Source: Phallusia mammillata (taxonomy: Eukaryota > Chordata > Ascidiacea > Phlebobranchia > Ascidiidae). From it: 64,000 nucleotides of DNA. Position numbers and translations under genes: made by a program. Position 1 is the stretch's first letter; each line of letters opens with the position of its first letter. This document shows positions 46,387 to 59,000 of this stretch, in pieces. Under the pieces are notes generated by a model that worked only from the letters and a program-made list of their open reading frames with translations, did no database searches and was not told the DNA's origin. Location of the stretch: NCBI GenBank assembly GCA_003260075.1, contig QLIY01000046.1:242081-306080 (forward strand), read 5' to 3'.

Positions 46387-47543
46387 CGTTCATAAAGACT
46401 AAATAAATGCTAATAACAGTTGAAGATACTTAGGAACACTATAAACGGACTTGAAAACTAAGTTCGAGATGTGTATGGTAAAATCTTAGAGACACTCGGA
46501 TTGTCTTTTTAAACTCGAAAGTTTAATGTCAAGTAAGTTTTTTTTACAAGAACATGCGCTTGTTTCTTTCCACTTGATTTCCTTTGTTTCCATGTCCTAT
46601 CTTTATCTTTAATACACGCCTTTACCTCAACAAGCAAAGGACTTGTTTTTTTGCATTCTACTGTTTTCCTTACGACGTTTTGACGTTAAGTCGCTGGCAT
46701 CATACACATATTTTGTTTAATTTAAAAGGATTCTAGTTATGAACGCCATTTCCGTACTGTTCTTGTTATAAACGTTATTTTGATTTTATGAAGCTTTCCC
46801 TATAGAATTTTGACATCACTTCAATAAACAGAAACATTCAATCTTTTTAATCATTACTTTGTTTAGGTTGTGGTGTTTCAACTGCCGGTGATACCCTCAA
46901 CAGTTCAAAAAGCAGTCGCTACAATTCTTCCTGCTCTTACGGGATCTATTATCGCCCTGCAACTTAAGCTAGGCTGGACAGAAAAATCGGCCAAATGCAA
47001 AAAAAGTTAGTATGGGTTGAAATGCACGTTACGTTTTTGAGGCGTTAACCTTTTTGAGATTTAATGAGTTAAATGGCGCCTAAAGCATTCATTGAGACAT
47101 TGTTTCATACACAAATGTGTAGAAAAGTTAAGTTTAACAATACATTAAATACACTAGTGAGGCAAGTATTGTCGCACAGTTTTTTAATAACTTTACCAAC
47201 ATTTATATAATCCTGATGAAGGCGTTTTGTATGGGACATCGATACTTCGAATATTTATAATAAAAACTGCTGGAAGAGCATTACTCGTTTACACATTATG
47301 CCCAGCAGCAGCATCTTATTTACCAGCATTTGTTATGTTCAAAACAATCTGCTTTATTGTGATGTTTTTTTTGGAACTTTCATTTATTTTGCAGCCGCTC
47401 AAACTTTCAGCGAATTGGCACACCATGTTGTATATCGGCTGGAAATGTTGGAATCGGGTGGTATCCTTACCGACTCCGTCAGTGTGTGGAATGCTTCTTT
47501 GCAGAAGGAGGGTGTTTCACCTGCATTTATAATACCTTATTGA
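45512..47543 (+). CDS. Nested two-TM gene C with Thr-rich N-terminus (interrupted by a gap)
   Basis: Exons 45512-45533, 45593-45643, 45809-45981, 46232-46306 (cut by an 80-G run), 46867-47005, 47395-47543. The third exon adds a threonine/alanine-rich stretch of about 45 residues (ATTSLTTTKATTAAANTAAT and onward), absent from A, B and D, before PFLHRKIE. The TM1 exon starts VKNPLEIDNKILLQNMKTRL like gene B but is lost after 25 codons. TM2 (VATILPALTGSIIALQLKL) and the tail (YRLEMLESGG, VSVWNASL, ending PY) are intact. AATAAA is at 47618-47623, 75 nt after the stop. The break coincides with the G run, so it is probably an assembly loss and not a pseudogene. Confidence 0.8.
46307..46386. other. 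80-G run truncating the TM1 exon of nested gene C
   Basis: The exon is open up to the G run, and nothing recognisable resumes after it. By comparison with B and D (156-nt exons), about 81 nt of coding sequence plus the donor are missing. Confidence 0.82.
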
Positions 47544-49542
47544 ATCCGTGCTGTTCTTGATAAATTGCCTGTTCCACTAAGGTACATGTTTTCGGGATTT
47601 TCGTTCACAAAATGCTGAATAAATGTTGTTTAACTCACGTTCGTGCTGCATAAACGGGGTCAATCGGTGTCGTGGTATAGCTGCAGATTAATTAAGTGTC
47701 AATCTCATTGATTGATTGATGTTTTTTTTCACATGAGAGTAAAACACAAACAACAAACGTGTATGTCGTGCAGTGAAAAAAACAACAACTTTGTTTTCCG
47801 ATGATCGGAGGCAAAAAGTTTGAATTTGTTTAACTTACTAATTAGGTTGCCAAAATATTTTTTGTGTTTCTTTACAAACAAAAGCGAACAAAAAATTAAC
47901 TTCACTACAATTGTTCCACGTATGTTTTAACAAAATTTGTTATTCAAAGATATTGTTGTTAAGAGTGAAAAGTTTCTGGTATTGTTTCATTACCGAAGCT
48001 AGTGTTCTAAGAAAAAGTTGTTTTGGCAGTTCAGTGGTAAATTAGAATATAAGATCTAACTTGCTGATTTTGTAAAGCTGTTCATCCACTTTACCGCACC
48101 AAACCTTCGATTCACGATTTGCGAAAATAAACGACCTTTAAAGATTGTATAAATGTTAAATCTATGGTTACGTCGTTAGGCTTCTTATCTATGCGTTGAT
48201 TTTAGTGGATTGGCGTTTTTAGTGATTTTTCTGATAACATTGCTTGTAATGCAAACTTCGAAGTCGATCAGATTACTGTGTAAGATCTGCAGCGGTTTGC
48301 AGACGGCACACATCTACAATATTCCACAGTACATTCCAATTTTTTTTTAAATAAGTTTCACTATGTCTTGCCAAATGCAATTCAATTTCCTTTGTGCATT
48401 TGTAGCGCAATTACTCGATTTTCATGAAAATAACGAGGCTAAGATAATGACCAATTTTTTGTTGACCAAATGGACTCGGAAAGTGTCAAATGATGCAGAA
48501 ATAAATGATTGTTTCGTGTTTCCGATCGTGCATTTGCGATCGCCAGTCGCTTTGCCGAATGTATACCAAGTTAGGAAAAAAATGATTGCTCTTGGTGTAC
48601 ATTGCTGCAGACTACAGGGAAATTTGAAATTTGCCAAATTATCGTTTGTGAAAAACACTTTACCTGGCCTGCACTACATTCTAATGCCGTCAATATTGCA
48701 GAATCCAAGCGTTGTACATATTGCACGTTTTTTTGCACCTTTAGTGCCAAAAAAGTCTTGCGTTTTTTCGATATAGTGGCTACATTATGCTGCAATTTCG
48801 TTGGTTATACCGTGGTTTTTGCATGGTTAATATCGAACGGTCGTGTGTATTGGATAACAATCCGCACCTCCACGTTTTCAGCAACGGTTTCCTACAATGT
48901 TTGTGATAATGAGCTTAAAATCCACGGGTGAAAGTCGAAAGCATAAACCGCTAGATGGGTCAACTTTTAAACCCACAAAGAAGGGCTGAATCTTTGCTGC
49001 AATTTGAGACGGATCATACCCGTTCGAGAAGCTAGTTAGACGGAATGCGACTTAAGGCATGACTGCGCTTTGTCGACGGCTTAAACCCTGTTTTCCATCA
49101 ACAAGTTTTTTTCAGCAAGAAGTTAGCGTTCACGAAATAGCCAGGCCTTTTTTATGTCAAATCGTGATTGCGCTGTGTCAGAGAAAGAAGAGAAGAGTGT
49201 TTGTGAAAGGGAGCAGAAAAAGAAACACCCGCCCCCCATGTTGCAGGGAATTAATTTTTGCAGAAAAAAAATATGTTAATTTCATCATGCTTTTTCGGCA
49301 TTGCGTATGTCTAATTTCCAAGATGTCTGAGGATAAGGTTGTAGCTGTTTGTAGAATCATAGAAGTTGTGATTTTTTAGTAGAAGTTGGATTTGTGTTGC
49401 AAGAAAGCGAAATGTATATTGCAGTTTATTAAAGCATAGGTTATGCGAACTAAGTTATCACAATCTCTTTTTAATTGAAATGCATTGTGCTGGAATTTTG
49501 TAGTGCTTAAACATTTTCTGACTTTAAAGGAAATAGACTTTT

Positions 49543-49544
<2 letters not shown>
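47544..49544. other. Spacer between nested genes C and D
   Basis: No gene recognised. The frames at 48363-48931 contain a THAP-reminiscent fragment (ICQIIVCEKHF) only across a frame change; see the rejected list. Promoter and first exons of gene D should lie in or near the gap at the right end. Confidence 0.5.

Positions 49545-49613
<69 letters not shown>
49545..49613. other. 69-G run replacing the 5' exons of nested gene D
   Basis: Gene D coding sequence begins directly after this run in an open frame, without a start codon or acceptor. Its first exons are therefore probably in the hidden gap. Confidence 0.8.
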
Positions 49614-49614
<1 letters not shown>

Positions 49615-50969
49615 GAGGGTGAAGACAAATCGAATAATGGAGATTCAGGTGCCACCAAGAAGAAGCAACCACCTTTTTGGGAACGTGAAATTAAGGTGTA
49701 TAATCTTTTGGAATAATATGGTATCATGCGCAAAACGCTTTAACATAGTTTGTTTTATTGTGTTCAAGTATGTCAAGTGTTGTATTTATAGATTGAAAAC
49801 CCGAAAGATGTGGACCCACAGACGTTGCTTTCAAACATGCATGCAAGATACGTGAAAAGTTTTCGGCAATGGAAACACCAGTCAAAGGTGTTTAAATGCG
49901 CCAACCTCACCGTTACGCTTGTCATCGTTATGGTGCAAGTAATGCAGGTTAGTATGTTTAAACTACAAAATTGTGTGCTCTACTTTTTGTGGTATTTGGT
50001 TCCGCATCTTGAGATAAATTTTTATTGCACGAGAAAAGAAACCTAGAAAATAAATGTATGCCGAACAAGAGGTAATGACTTTCTCCTTTTAAAAACAACG
50101 AATCTTTGTGTTCACGCACCGACGGCTGTTGAAACTACATAGTAACCGCTGTTTGCTTTCCACCTTTGCCGCGTTATGCATTAAGTGTTTTGCACTCACA
50201 AAATGTATTCTGTTTTCAATATTGTTTTGGATTGACTGCTTTTAAAATTTTAACGAAACCGTAAATGACACAGAAAAAGAATGTCTTTGACATTAAATTG
50301 TAGAAATAAAACAGTATGGTCAATTTATATTCGTATTTAGTCTGTGGTATTTTAGAAAACACTAGATTGTTTTGTGTTGTACGTCACCACCTGTATTGGA
50401 TTATGTGAACATTTCCCAGTAACAGACTTTAACGAAAAATTCTGCTTACAGGTTGTGATATTTCAATTTCCTGGAATTAGCACAGATGTGAAAAGTGGAA
50501 TAGCGACCATTCTTCCTGCGGTGACTGGTGCAGTGTTGGCCATTCAACTTAAACTGGGCTGGGCTGAAAAATCGGTGAAATGTAAAAAAGGTTAGATTTA
50601 AACAATAGCCATTCGTATGTTAGAAGCATAAACACTGATAATTATACGATTTATTTTACAGCTGCAAGACTTTACAACAAACTGAGCAACCACACACAGT
50701 ACAGGGGGGGGGGGAGCTGGGCTGAAAAATCAGTGAAATGTAAAAAAGGTTAGATTCAAACCATGACCATTCGTATGTTAAAAACATAAACGCTGATTTT
50801 TGCGATTTGTTATACAGCTGCAAGACTTTACAACAAACTGAGCAACCACACACAGTACAGACTAAACATAATGGAAGCAGGTGGACATATTACAGACACG
50901 GTGAAAGTGTGGAACACTGCTCTTATAACAGAAGCCTCAGAAATTCCGCCGTTTCTTGTCGCCTACTAG
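49614..50969 (+). CDS. Nested two-TM gene D (5' truncated by a gap)
   Basis: Exons 49614-49695 (partial), 49792-49947, 50452-50590, 50818-50969. The reading begins GEDKSNNGDSGATKKKQ and continues PPFWEREIK, IENPKDVDPQTLLSNMHARY, a basic stretch, TM1 (ANLTVTLVIVMVQVMQVVIF), TM2 (IATILPAVTGAVLAIQLKL), GWAEKSVKCKK, YNKLSNHTQYRLNIMEAGG, VKVWN, ending AY. The TM1 exon is 156 nt as in B, the TM2 exon 139 nt as in A-C, and the last exon 152 nt as in B. AATAAA is at 51025-51030, 56 nt after the stop. Start exons are missing behind the 69-G run. No inactivating change is seen in the visible part. Confidence 0.85.
50557..50860. repeat. 147-bp duplication within nested gene D
   Basis: 50557-50703 (end of the TM2 exon, intron, start of the last exon) recurs at 50715-50860 around the G run 50704-50714. 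The first last-exon start (about 50662) is truncated; the second (50818) is complete and gives the stop codon. Confidence 0.9.
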
Positions 50970-52522
50970 TTAACAATACCTGTATATTTATTATCTTTTT
51001 ACAGTTTTTGTGTATATTATGTGAAATAAATTACATTTGTACCGGCGTTGTAATTACTTTTTATTCAAGACTAAATTCCAATACCTTTATTTTACCTCCT
51101 TTTGCTTTTCGTGCATGTTTTTTAAACAGTTGACTTGTGAATATAGTTTTGTAAATAGCACTTGTCCAATATTGCTTGTTGTCATGTCGTCTTGCCCTAA
51201 TTTCAAACAAAAGTTGTTTGTCAAGAACGCGTAATTAACCCAAATGTATAATTAGTCATTTTTGTAAAATACACATAAAAACAGTTTTGCCAGATGTTTG
51301 CGTGTGGCAAAGTTCCAGGCTGAGCCAAACACTGCAGAGTTGATTAAACTTTAACATAGTTTAATTTTGTGGTGGTTCAAGTTTAAGGTATAAAAAAAAA
51401 CCTCTGTTGCCAGCTTTGTGTTAAAAACAAAAACCAAATACGCAAAACTGAAAACACGAAGATTAAAGCTCTACTTTTGTAGCAAAGTTTGGTTGTAGGC
51501 CCATTTTAAAAATGTTGCAGTGGGTTGCATGAACTGCAAAAATGAATGATACCCAAGTTTATGTCAATATGTTGAAACGTTGAAGTCCTTGAATTATTAC
51601 CTGTATACAACACACGACACCTTAAGCGATGTTGTCAAGTGGCGTGTTGTTCTGTGTTTCCAGACTTAAAACGGATCACCTTAGACTTGAATCAACCCAC
51701 CTGACGTGTTGTTTGTCGTGTGCGGCGTGTTGTTAAGCGAATACATGTCGATTATCGCGGTAACAACACACCTGCAATGTTCTTAGAACACACCGTTTTT
51801 TCTAAAGTATGTCCATCATCATGAATAGATGTCCTTGGAAAGTTTTGAGCTAGTCGTTGCACAGACTGGTGTTTTTAGAAAAACGACTTTTTCATCGTAA
51901 GTGCGAGAAATTGTATGCAGATTGATTTGACAACATGGGTTTAATCGTGGTGGCACAATCCGTTTGTGCGTGATCGTCGAACATGTATTTAGGCATGTTG
52001 GGGATGAACTAAAGTTCGTGCGATTCCAAGTAATAAAAAGTTTTCGTGCTAAAAACTTATGTTCACTGTTCTATCCCGCAGTGTGCAATGCAGACAGTGC
52101 ACTCAGTTTCGACCTTTAGGTCTCATCCGTGCAGCTGGTAACAAGAGATAGGCCGTATCCGCTAGTGTAGCCACCTTACGACACTCCTTGTTTGGAGTAA
52201 GAGGCTAAAAACTATTCCTCAACTATTCTGTTCAATACCCAACTGTTCATAAACCACAGAGAAAACTGGCTCACTATGGCCAAGCAACTGCTTGGGAACC
52301 AAAGTGATGTCGCCCTAGTGTCACACTATCAATGTTAAAAGCATCAAGGTCAATAAATCATTTCTTGATACACTGATGCCAAAAGGGCGTTTTACAAAAC
52401 AGTTTGGTTGCAACACAAAATCATGTTTGTCTGTATGCGTGTATGTCTGTTTTCCTGTATGTCTGTTTATTGAAATACATAACTGCCTGAAAAGTTTTGC
52501 AACAAACTGTTTTCGAACGCAG
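50970..52522. other. Right part of the CEP290 giant intron
   Basis: Gene D 3' UTR, then AT-rich DNA with no recognised exon. A segment at about 52078-52200 (core gtttcgacctttaggtctc) looks like dispersed-repeat sequence, but I cannot assign it. Confidence 0.5.
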
Positions 52523-55500
52523 GTTACCGTGCTTGAAATGAAGGAATTAAACGAGCGACAGAGAGCTGAACATGCCACTCGTATGTACAACAAACTCAAA
52601 TCCTCATTAGATGAAATGCAGGACAGAAATAATGAATTGGAAAACAAGTTTGCACAGGTAACTTAACGTGATTTGGGATGTGACCAAACTACGCCTTGCC
52701 TACAGAAAAACATTTGCTCCAGAAACGGGACAAAAAACGTCCAAACTTATCCTGTCAGTTTTAAAAGAAAACCGTTTTATCGGCATCTTTCCAAACCGCA
52801 AACAAAGCAAGCTATAGCATTTATGTTTTTTTCCTTAAATGAAGCCTTAAAAAGTATCTGTTGATAACACGTTTGTCCAAAATTTCTCAAAAACTTGTAT
52901 CGCTGCGTTGAAATTTTTAATTCTATGATTCATTTCCTGACATAGGCTAAATTGGTTGAAAAACGAATACTATTTTCATTTTCAAATTTAATTTCTGTGT
53001 GAGAAATATTTTGCCAACCTATTACCTGTCAAGTATGTGTAGTACGTTTGGAAGGGCTTGTACATTGTTTTCAATTCAGCTCTTTTGTTTGGACAGCTAA
53101 CGAAGTTGAACCTGGCAGCTCAACAAACGGGGGGGGGGGGAAACCTATAGGTTTTACATGTCATGTATGTGAAGTACGTTTGAAAGGGCTTGTGCATTGT
53201 TTGCAATTCAGCTCTTTTTGTTTGGACAGCTAACGAAGTTGAACCTGGCAGCTCAACAAACGGAACGAGAATTGCGCGACGAACTTGCTGAGGTTGTTCC
53301 ACGATCAGTAAGTGATGCTGACCGCAAGAAACTGCAGAAAGTTGACGAAGAACTGGCGAAGTCAAAGGTAAAAATAACTAAACCTTTTTGCTCATTTACT
53401 ATGTTTTGTGTTTTTTTGTCCATTATCTTTATTTCTACAAATTGGGCTTCACTTTCAACCTACGCTAAAATGCCCTTTGCACAGACGATTACTCGTGTTT
53501 GATATTAGGGTCTTTTTGACGGACATTTGACTTCAAAACCAGATAAAACAATAGTTAGTGCAGTCATCTTGCTTTTTTAGAAAATTTTTGATCAAATTTG
53601 ATCAAAATTAGCGTTGTTAATTAAAACAGCAATTACCACAACGTTGCAAATTTTACTGCCAAAGATACATTTAAAGTTGGGACCTTTGAATCTGGTTTAC
53701 TTTGTTCAATTTAAGAACTATCACGAATCTTTTGGTACAATGTTTTGTAGGTAAAGATCTCGCAACTGCAGGACATGGGTGACATTGCTCACAACCAGCT
53801 TCGCAGTGTTCAGTCTCAACAACAAGCAAGAGATCGCGAGATCAAATCCCTGCGTGAACAAGTTCGAACTTTCCAGGTTCAGGGTGATGAGAAGGCTCTC
53901 ATAGGTGCGTTGTGCTCAAGAATTTCTTGCAGTTATCTATTGACTAAGACAGTGGTTCTCAACCTTTCGTGGACCGTGGCCCCCTAAAAGTAACTGGGGG
54001 GGGGGACTTCGCAGTGTTCAGTCTCAACAACAAGCAAGAGATCGAGAGATTAAATCCCTGCGTGAACAAGTTCGAACTTTCCAGGTCCAGGGTGATGAGA
54101 AGGCTCTCATAGGTGCGTTGTGCTCAAGAATTTCTGGGGGGGGGGCTATGGCATTTTTTTGGTAATTACAAACAGAAACAGATGCAGTACCGGGAGTATT
54201 GAGTCGTTTCAACGTTATGAATTCTAAATGATTCTCGGTGTCTGACTAAAATCTGCATTGCGTAATAATGGCATGACAAACGTTTAAACCAGCTGATCCT
54301 GGTTACAACTTGAAACTCATTATAAAGGATCTTAAAAGTTAAAACATTTTTGTTAAAACTTTGTGTAAAATGGAGAATAATGAATGATTATACGTTATAC
54401 GTGTATGATATCGTGAGCGCACTCGACCAAACATGGTATTAACACAAAATGCACGGTATTCGTTGAAACAACGCAAGCATTGCGGCTTATACCTCGTGGG
54501 TAGGTGATATATTCGACCTTAGTACATAGGGACATTGAAGAGTGTTGTGTTGATGAACAATATCAAGTAGTAACCCGGTTTCATGCATTGGTTGTAATCG
54601 GTTTTGTACGAAATATTTTGCAGGGGAACTCAACCATCAGATACTCAACCTACAAGCGAGTGAAGCGGACGCTCAGAGGCGGCTCGATGTGACAAGCAAA
54701 AATGTGATGAAACTGCAGGCGCACATCATCAAGCTTGAGAAACAAATTGGTAAGTTGCACAACAACAAATTTGACAATTATACAACAACATCAACGATTA
54801 AACGGTTTAAATACTTGAAATCTTTGAATGTGTTTTATTCTGTACAACGTGTCTCTTTATTGGTGTTAATAATTACTAAACTGCTGCAGAATTGCGTTTT
54901 TATTTCTACGCGCTTAGTGTGTTAGGTGATAAGCAAAGAAGATTTATTCTGTACAAAGTGCATCTTTTAGTTTATTGGTTTTCTCATGGTATTTCAGATG
55001 AAAAGGAGGACGCCATATATTTGACTCGCACCGAATCCAACAACAGAAATCGACAACTTAAGAAAACTATACAGAGCTTACGTCAGCAGTTCAGTGGAGC
55101 TTTACCTATCGCACAACAGGAGAAATTTGCAAAATCTATGATCAGGTATTGTTTACAACAGTAAACTCAACTTCTACTGATCGCCTATCACTTGACGACT
55201 GTATCTATCGCTTCGTACCACCTAAACTCTGTTGAAATGGGTAAACCAAAAGCTAGACCTGTTCTTCATGATTAGTTTTGCATATTTCTAAACCAGCAAG
55301 GTTAGCCAATTTAAAATAATGTCCAAGACACGAATTTTGCCTAAAACCCGACTAATCAGTTGGGTCTATTGAGTTACTATTTTAGATATGACTTGAATGA
55401 GTTTAACAGAAAACTACTCGCGTACCACCTGAAAACTCCGGCGTACCACAAGTTGAGAACCACAAGCTGGTTTACAATAATGAGGGATGATCATTTTAAA

Positions 55501-58500
55501 TTTCCAATGAACGGTAAAGCCAGTTTTTTAGCGCGATCGAAAGCAATTAGAACTTGCACTTTACGCCCAATGCAATTTTTAAACTGGGGGGGGGGGATTT
55601 AGTGGGGCTCTGCCAATTGCTCAACAGGAGAAATTTGCAAAGTCTATGATCAGGTATTGTTTACAACGATGGTTCTCAACCTTCTACTGATCGCGTACAA
55701 CCTGACGACATTTTCTGGCACTGCGTACGGGCACCTAAATCTTCTTTAAATGGGTAGACCAAGAGCTAAACTTTTGACTATAGACTATAGTCTAGCATAT
55801 TTCCGAAACCAGAGAGGTTTGCAAATTCAAAAGAATGTCCAATACGCATTTCGCCCAATACCAGGGCTGATCAATTGGGTCAGTTAAGTTGACCTAAAAT
55901 TAAAATGAGTTTAATAGAAAGCTACTCGCGTACCACTTGAAAAGCTCCAGCGCACCACAAGTGCTATGCGTACGAAAGGTTGAGAACCACCGGTTTACAA
56001 AAATGGGTGATGATAATTTCAAAATTCCAATAAACGGTGAAACATGTTTGTTTTAAAGCAATCGGGACTTGTATTTTTACGCCCAATGCCATTTTTAAAC
56101 TGGCTTGATGCTTTTGTTCTAATGTAACGTGATAAAATACAATTGGGCTGGTCGCTCGTAATCAGATTAAAGCAAAAAAAATACTAGTTTAAAATTATTT
56201 TTATAAACAAAAATCCCTAATTATTGTTATAATCCACAAAATTAGGTTGGGTTTTTAATGTGATACCGTTTTGAAAGTTCTTTGGTTAAATTTGTGTAAG
56301 TAGCTCTTGGCCTAAAGACAAACTTTAACGCAGACTACACGAGGACAAGGCTTTGATTCAGAAGGAATTGGGGGGGGGGTGCTTTTGTTCTGGTCGCTCG
56401 TAATCCGATTAAAGCAAGCATAGAAACAAGTTTAAAATTATTATTTCTATGAAAGAAAATCTCCAATCCTGTCATAATTTACAAAACTGTCTTGTATTTT
56501 TTATGTAACGCAATGTTGATTTGAGTTCTTAATGAGTAGCGCTTGGCCTAAAGTCGTACTTTAACGCAGACTACACGAGGACAAGGCTTTGATTCAGAAG
56601 GAATTGAAGAGGACGAGAAAAGAACGTGAAAAGTTGGAAGACAAGCTAGCCGAGACAGAGATTAAGCAACAAGGTTTGGAGGAGTTGCGAAAAGCCATTC
56701 AGGTATTATGAAAAATTTAGTGCAACAAACTTCTCCAAACTTTTGGGACCTTAATTGCTACCTGGAAAAATTAAACACATAGCGGACCAAAAGCTTTCGC
56801 AAATCAGGACAGGACAATCAAGCATCAGGCCGATCGCACGTTTCAATATCTAGTGACATCAAAGCGAAATTGTTTGTCATTTTTCTGAAGGCAACGTATA
56901 TTATTTTAAAAAGAAGTTCCTGTTTAATGTGTTTGTAAACAAGTATAGAGCTTAACAGTTAACGACGCATATAGAACGAAAAAAAGCACATTTTTTTAAA
57001 CGACTACCGTCTCTTCCTATCATTTTTTTAATTACCTGATAAATAAAATCGACGGTTTTATGTCTTAAGGCACTTTTTAGCCTCAGTTTTTTTTCTAACA
57101 CTTCGACTAAAACATGTGGTAGCAAAGGATTGTTTTAAACAATTTAGGACGGTCGTGGGGCGGACAAACTTACCGAATGGAGTCAGAGAATGGATTTGCT
57201 TCGGCTGCAGGACATGAAGCTACAACGACAGGTAAACTTGTACAGATGTAATCAATCCACCTACTGACTAAAGCAAAACTATTTAGTTATTTTTCAATGT
57301 GTAAGTTTTAAACCTAATCATTATGACGTGTAAGAATCTCCCGTTGTGAATTATTGTTACGTGACTTTGCGTTGTTTAGGTTGTTAGGCAGAACGAACAA
57401 ATAAAATACCTGGAAAATATGAACATGCAACACGAAAGGACGATGTCCAGCTTAGAGGAAGATCTTGTGCAGATGTTGAAGGTATTTGTAATGCTCTTGC
57501 TTTCAACCATCATCAATCGTTTTCAGTTTGCTGTCAGTGTTTGTAAAAAAACGTTTTCTGTACGTTTAGGCTCAAGAGTCCCACCAGGTCGAGTGGGAAA
57601 TGCGTGAAACTGAGCTGGAAAGATTACTTGACCAATTCCAATCCCGACAACACGAAGTGGTCAGGAAAGCAAGGAGGTATAATATTGTTGTGCTGCAGTA
57701 AACTTGTTTGTACCTCAAGTAAATTCAAATTAGGATTGTCATGATTCTAATGGCTTTAAAGTACAACAAGAGGCAATGGAAATATTTAGAATTACCATTT
57801 GTATTTGAACAACGTTTTCAAAATTTTAATATTGCATCAACGGTTCTATCCATACGTTTAATATGTATTTAAGTAAACTCTTTGGAAATCTGTGTGACGA
57901 AACGAGAGATAAAAAATGTTGGTGACATGTTTTGTGTGATAAAATATTTTCGAGAACGTTTTATTAAAGTCCGAACTTATTTTCACACAGGTTGGATGAT
58001 ATTGCTGAAACAATTCCCGATCCCTCACTTCCAGTTGAACGTCAACTCACCGACGCTCTTGAAAGCATTAAGAAACAAAGCAGGACAATAAGGGATCTAC
58101 AAGGGCAGCTTAAGGTTTGTATTAAAACCCCTTGATATTAAATCGCCTATAAACGTCCAAACAACACCTAGAAATACTTGTATTAGGTTCAGTGTATACA
58201 CTATCTGTTGTTTGGAAAGTGTGCACAAATGTCAGATTCCTTAATCTACTTTAAATGGGGCGCATGGGTATTTTTTAAATTTGTTTGTGTTACAGGGCAT
58301 TCAGCTTGAGAATGACCGTCTCAAGGACTTACGTCACAACCTTCAGCATGACGTCACCACGCGCGATCGCGTCATCACCGATCTCCGTCTACATATGCCG
58401 ACCACAGCTTCAGTTTCCGTGCCCTCCGCAAACGTGGTGCGTTCTAGGTTTTATTTCTCGGTGCAGTACAAAATACAGTACTTTTTAATTAATAATCCTC

Positions 58501-58958
58501 ATTCAAACAGGAATCTGAGTCGAAACAACAACTCAAGGTAGCTGTGGAAACGATCGAAACCTTGAAAAAACGTCTCTCGGCCAAAGAGGAGAGTCTCAAC
58601 AGGTAAAATGCTTCCAAAAAGTCCGACTTCCATGATATTGTTGGATCGAATTTTGTTGAATGTTATCGTTGAAAATGAAAATACCCAAGGCGTGATTTTT
58701 TACAGACATAAACAACTTTTGGAGGAAGCTCGAAGAGAAAACGAGACTGTTTCTGCTGCCCACGAGAGGGAGCTATTGCTGATGCAGCGTAAGATCCAGG
58801 GAAGAACTGATGCTGCATTTACGCGATTCAAACAAGACGCCGTGGTAAGAAACTATTTGAAACACCGCTGTTTTTTAAAAATATTTTGGCTTTGATTTTC
58901 GGTATTCTTATTTTTGCTTGTTGTGAGGCTGTTTGTTTTTCAACGTTGGAAATTTAGT

Positions 58959-59000
<42 letters not shown>

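Larger units (their letters stand above)
37457..52522 (+). other. 15-kb CEP290 intron hosting a nested gene array
   Basis: Donor GT at 37457, acceptor AG at 52521-52522, phase 0 on both sides. The joined protein reads SSALQQ/VTVLEMKELNERQRAEH, colinear with vertebrate CEP290. Most other CEP290 introns here are 0.1-1 kb. Inside are four same-strand paralogous genes (A-D), a 716-bp hAT-like element and several assembly joins. The intervals 47544-49544 and 50970-52522 hold no recognised gene. Confidence 0.85.
55088..56104. repeat. About 500-bp duplication spanning CEP290 exon 26 and its intron
   Basis: 55088-55585 and 55597-56104 align throughout, with noticeably more divergence in the MITE than in the exon. 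The second exon piece (55597-55653) lacks its first half. The G run is at 55586-55596. Both copies contain the same hAT-like MITE, so the insertion predates the split. Confidence 0.85.

Noticed and set aside
48363-48931. THAP-domain-like pseudogene (ICQIIVCEKHF with upstream VFP and R-rich text)
   Set aside because: The pieces are in different frames and the cysteine spacing of a C2CH zinc finger cannot be assembled convincingly. Too weak to annotate.
54136-54145. Allelic duplication across this G run
   Set aside because: Sequence after the run (ctatggcattttttt) is not repeated nearby. It may be a plain gap; no duplication claimed.
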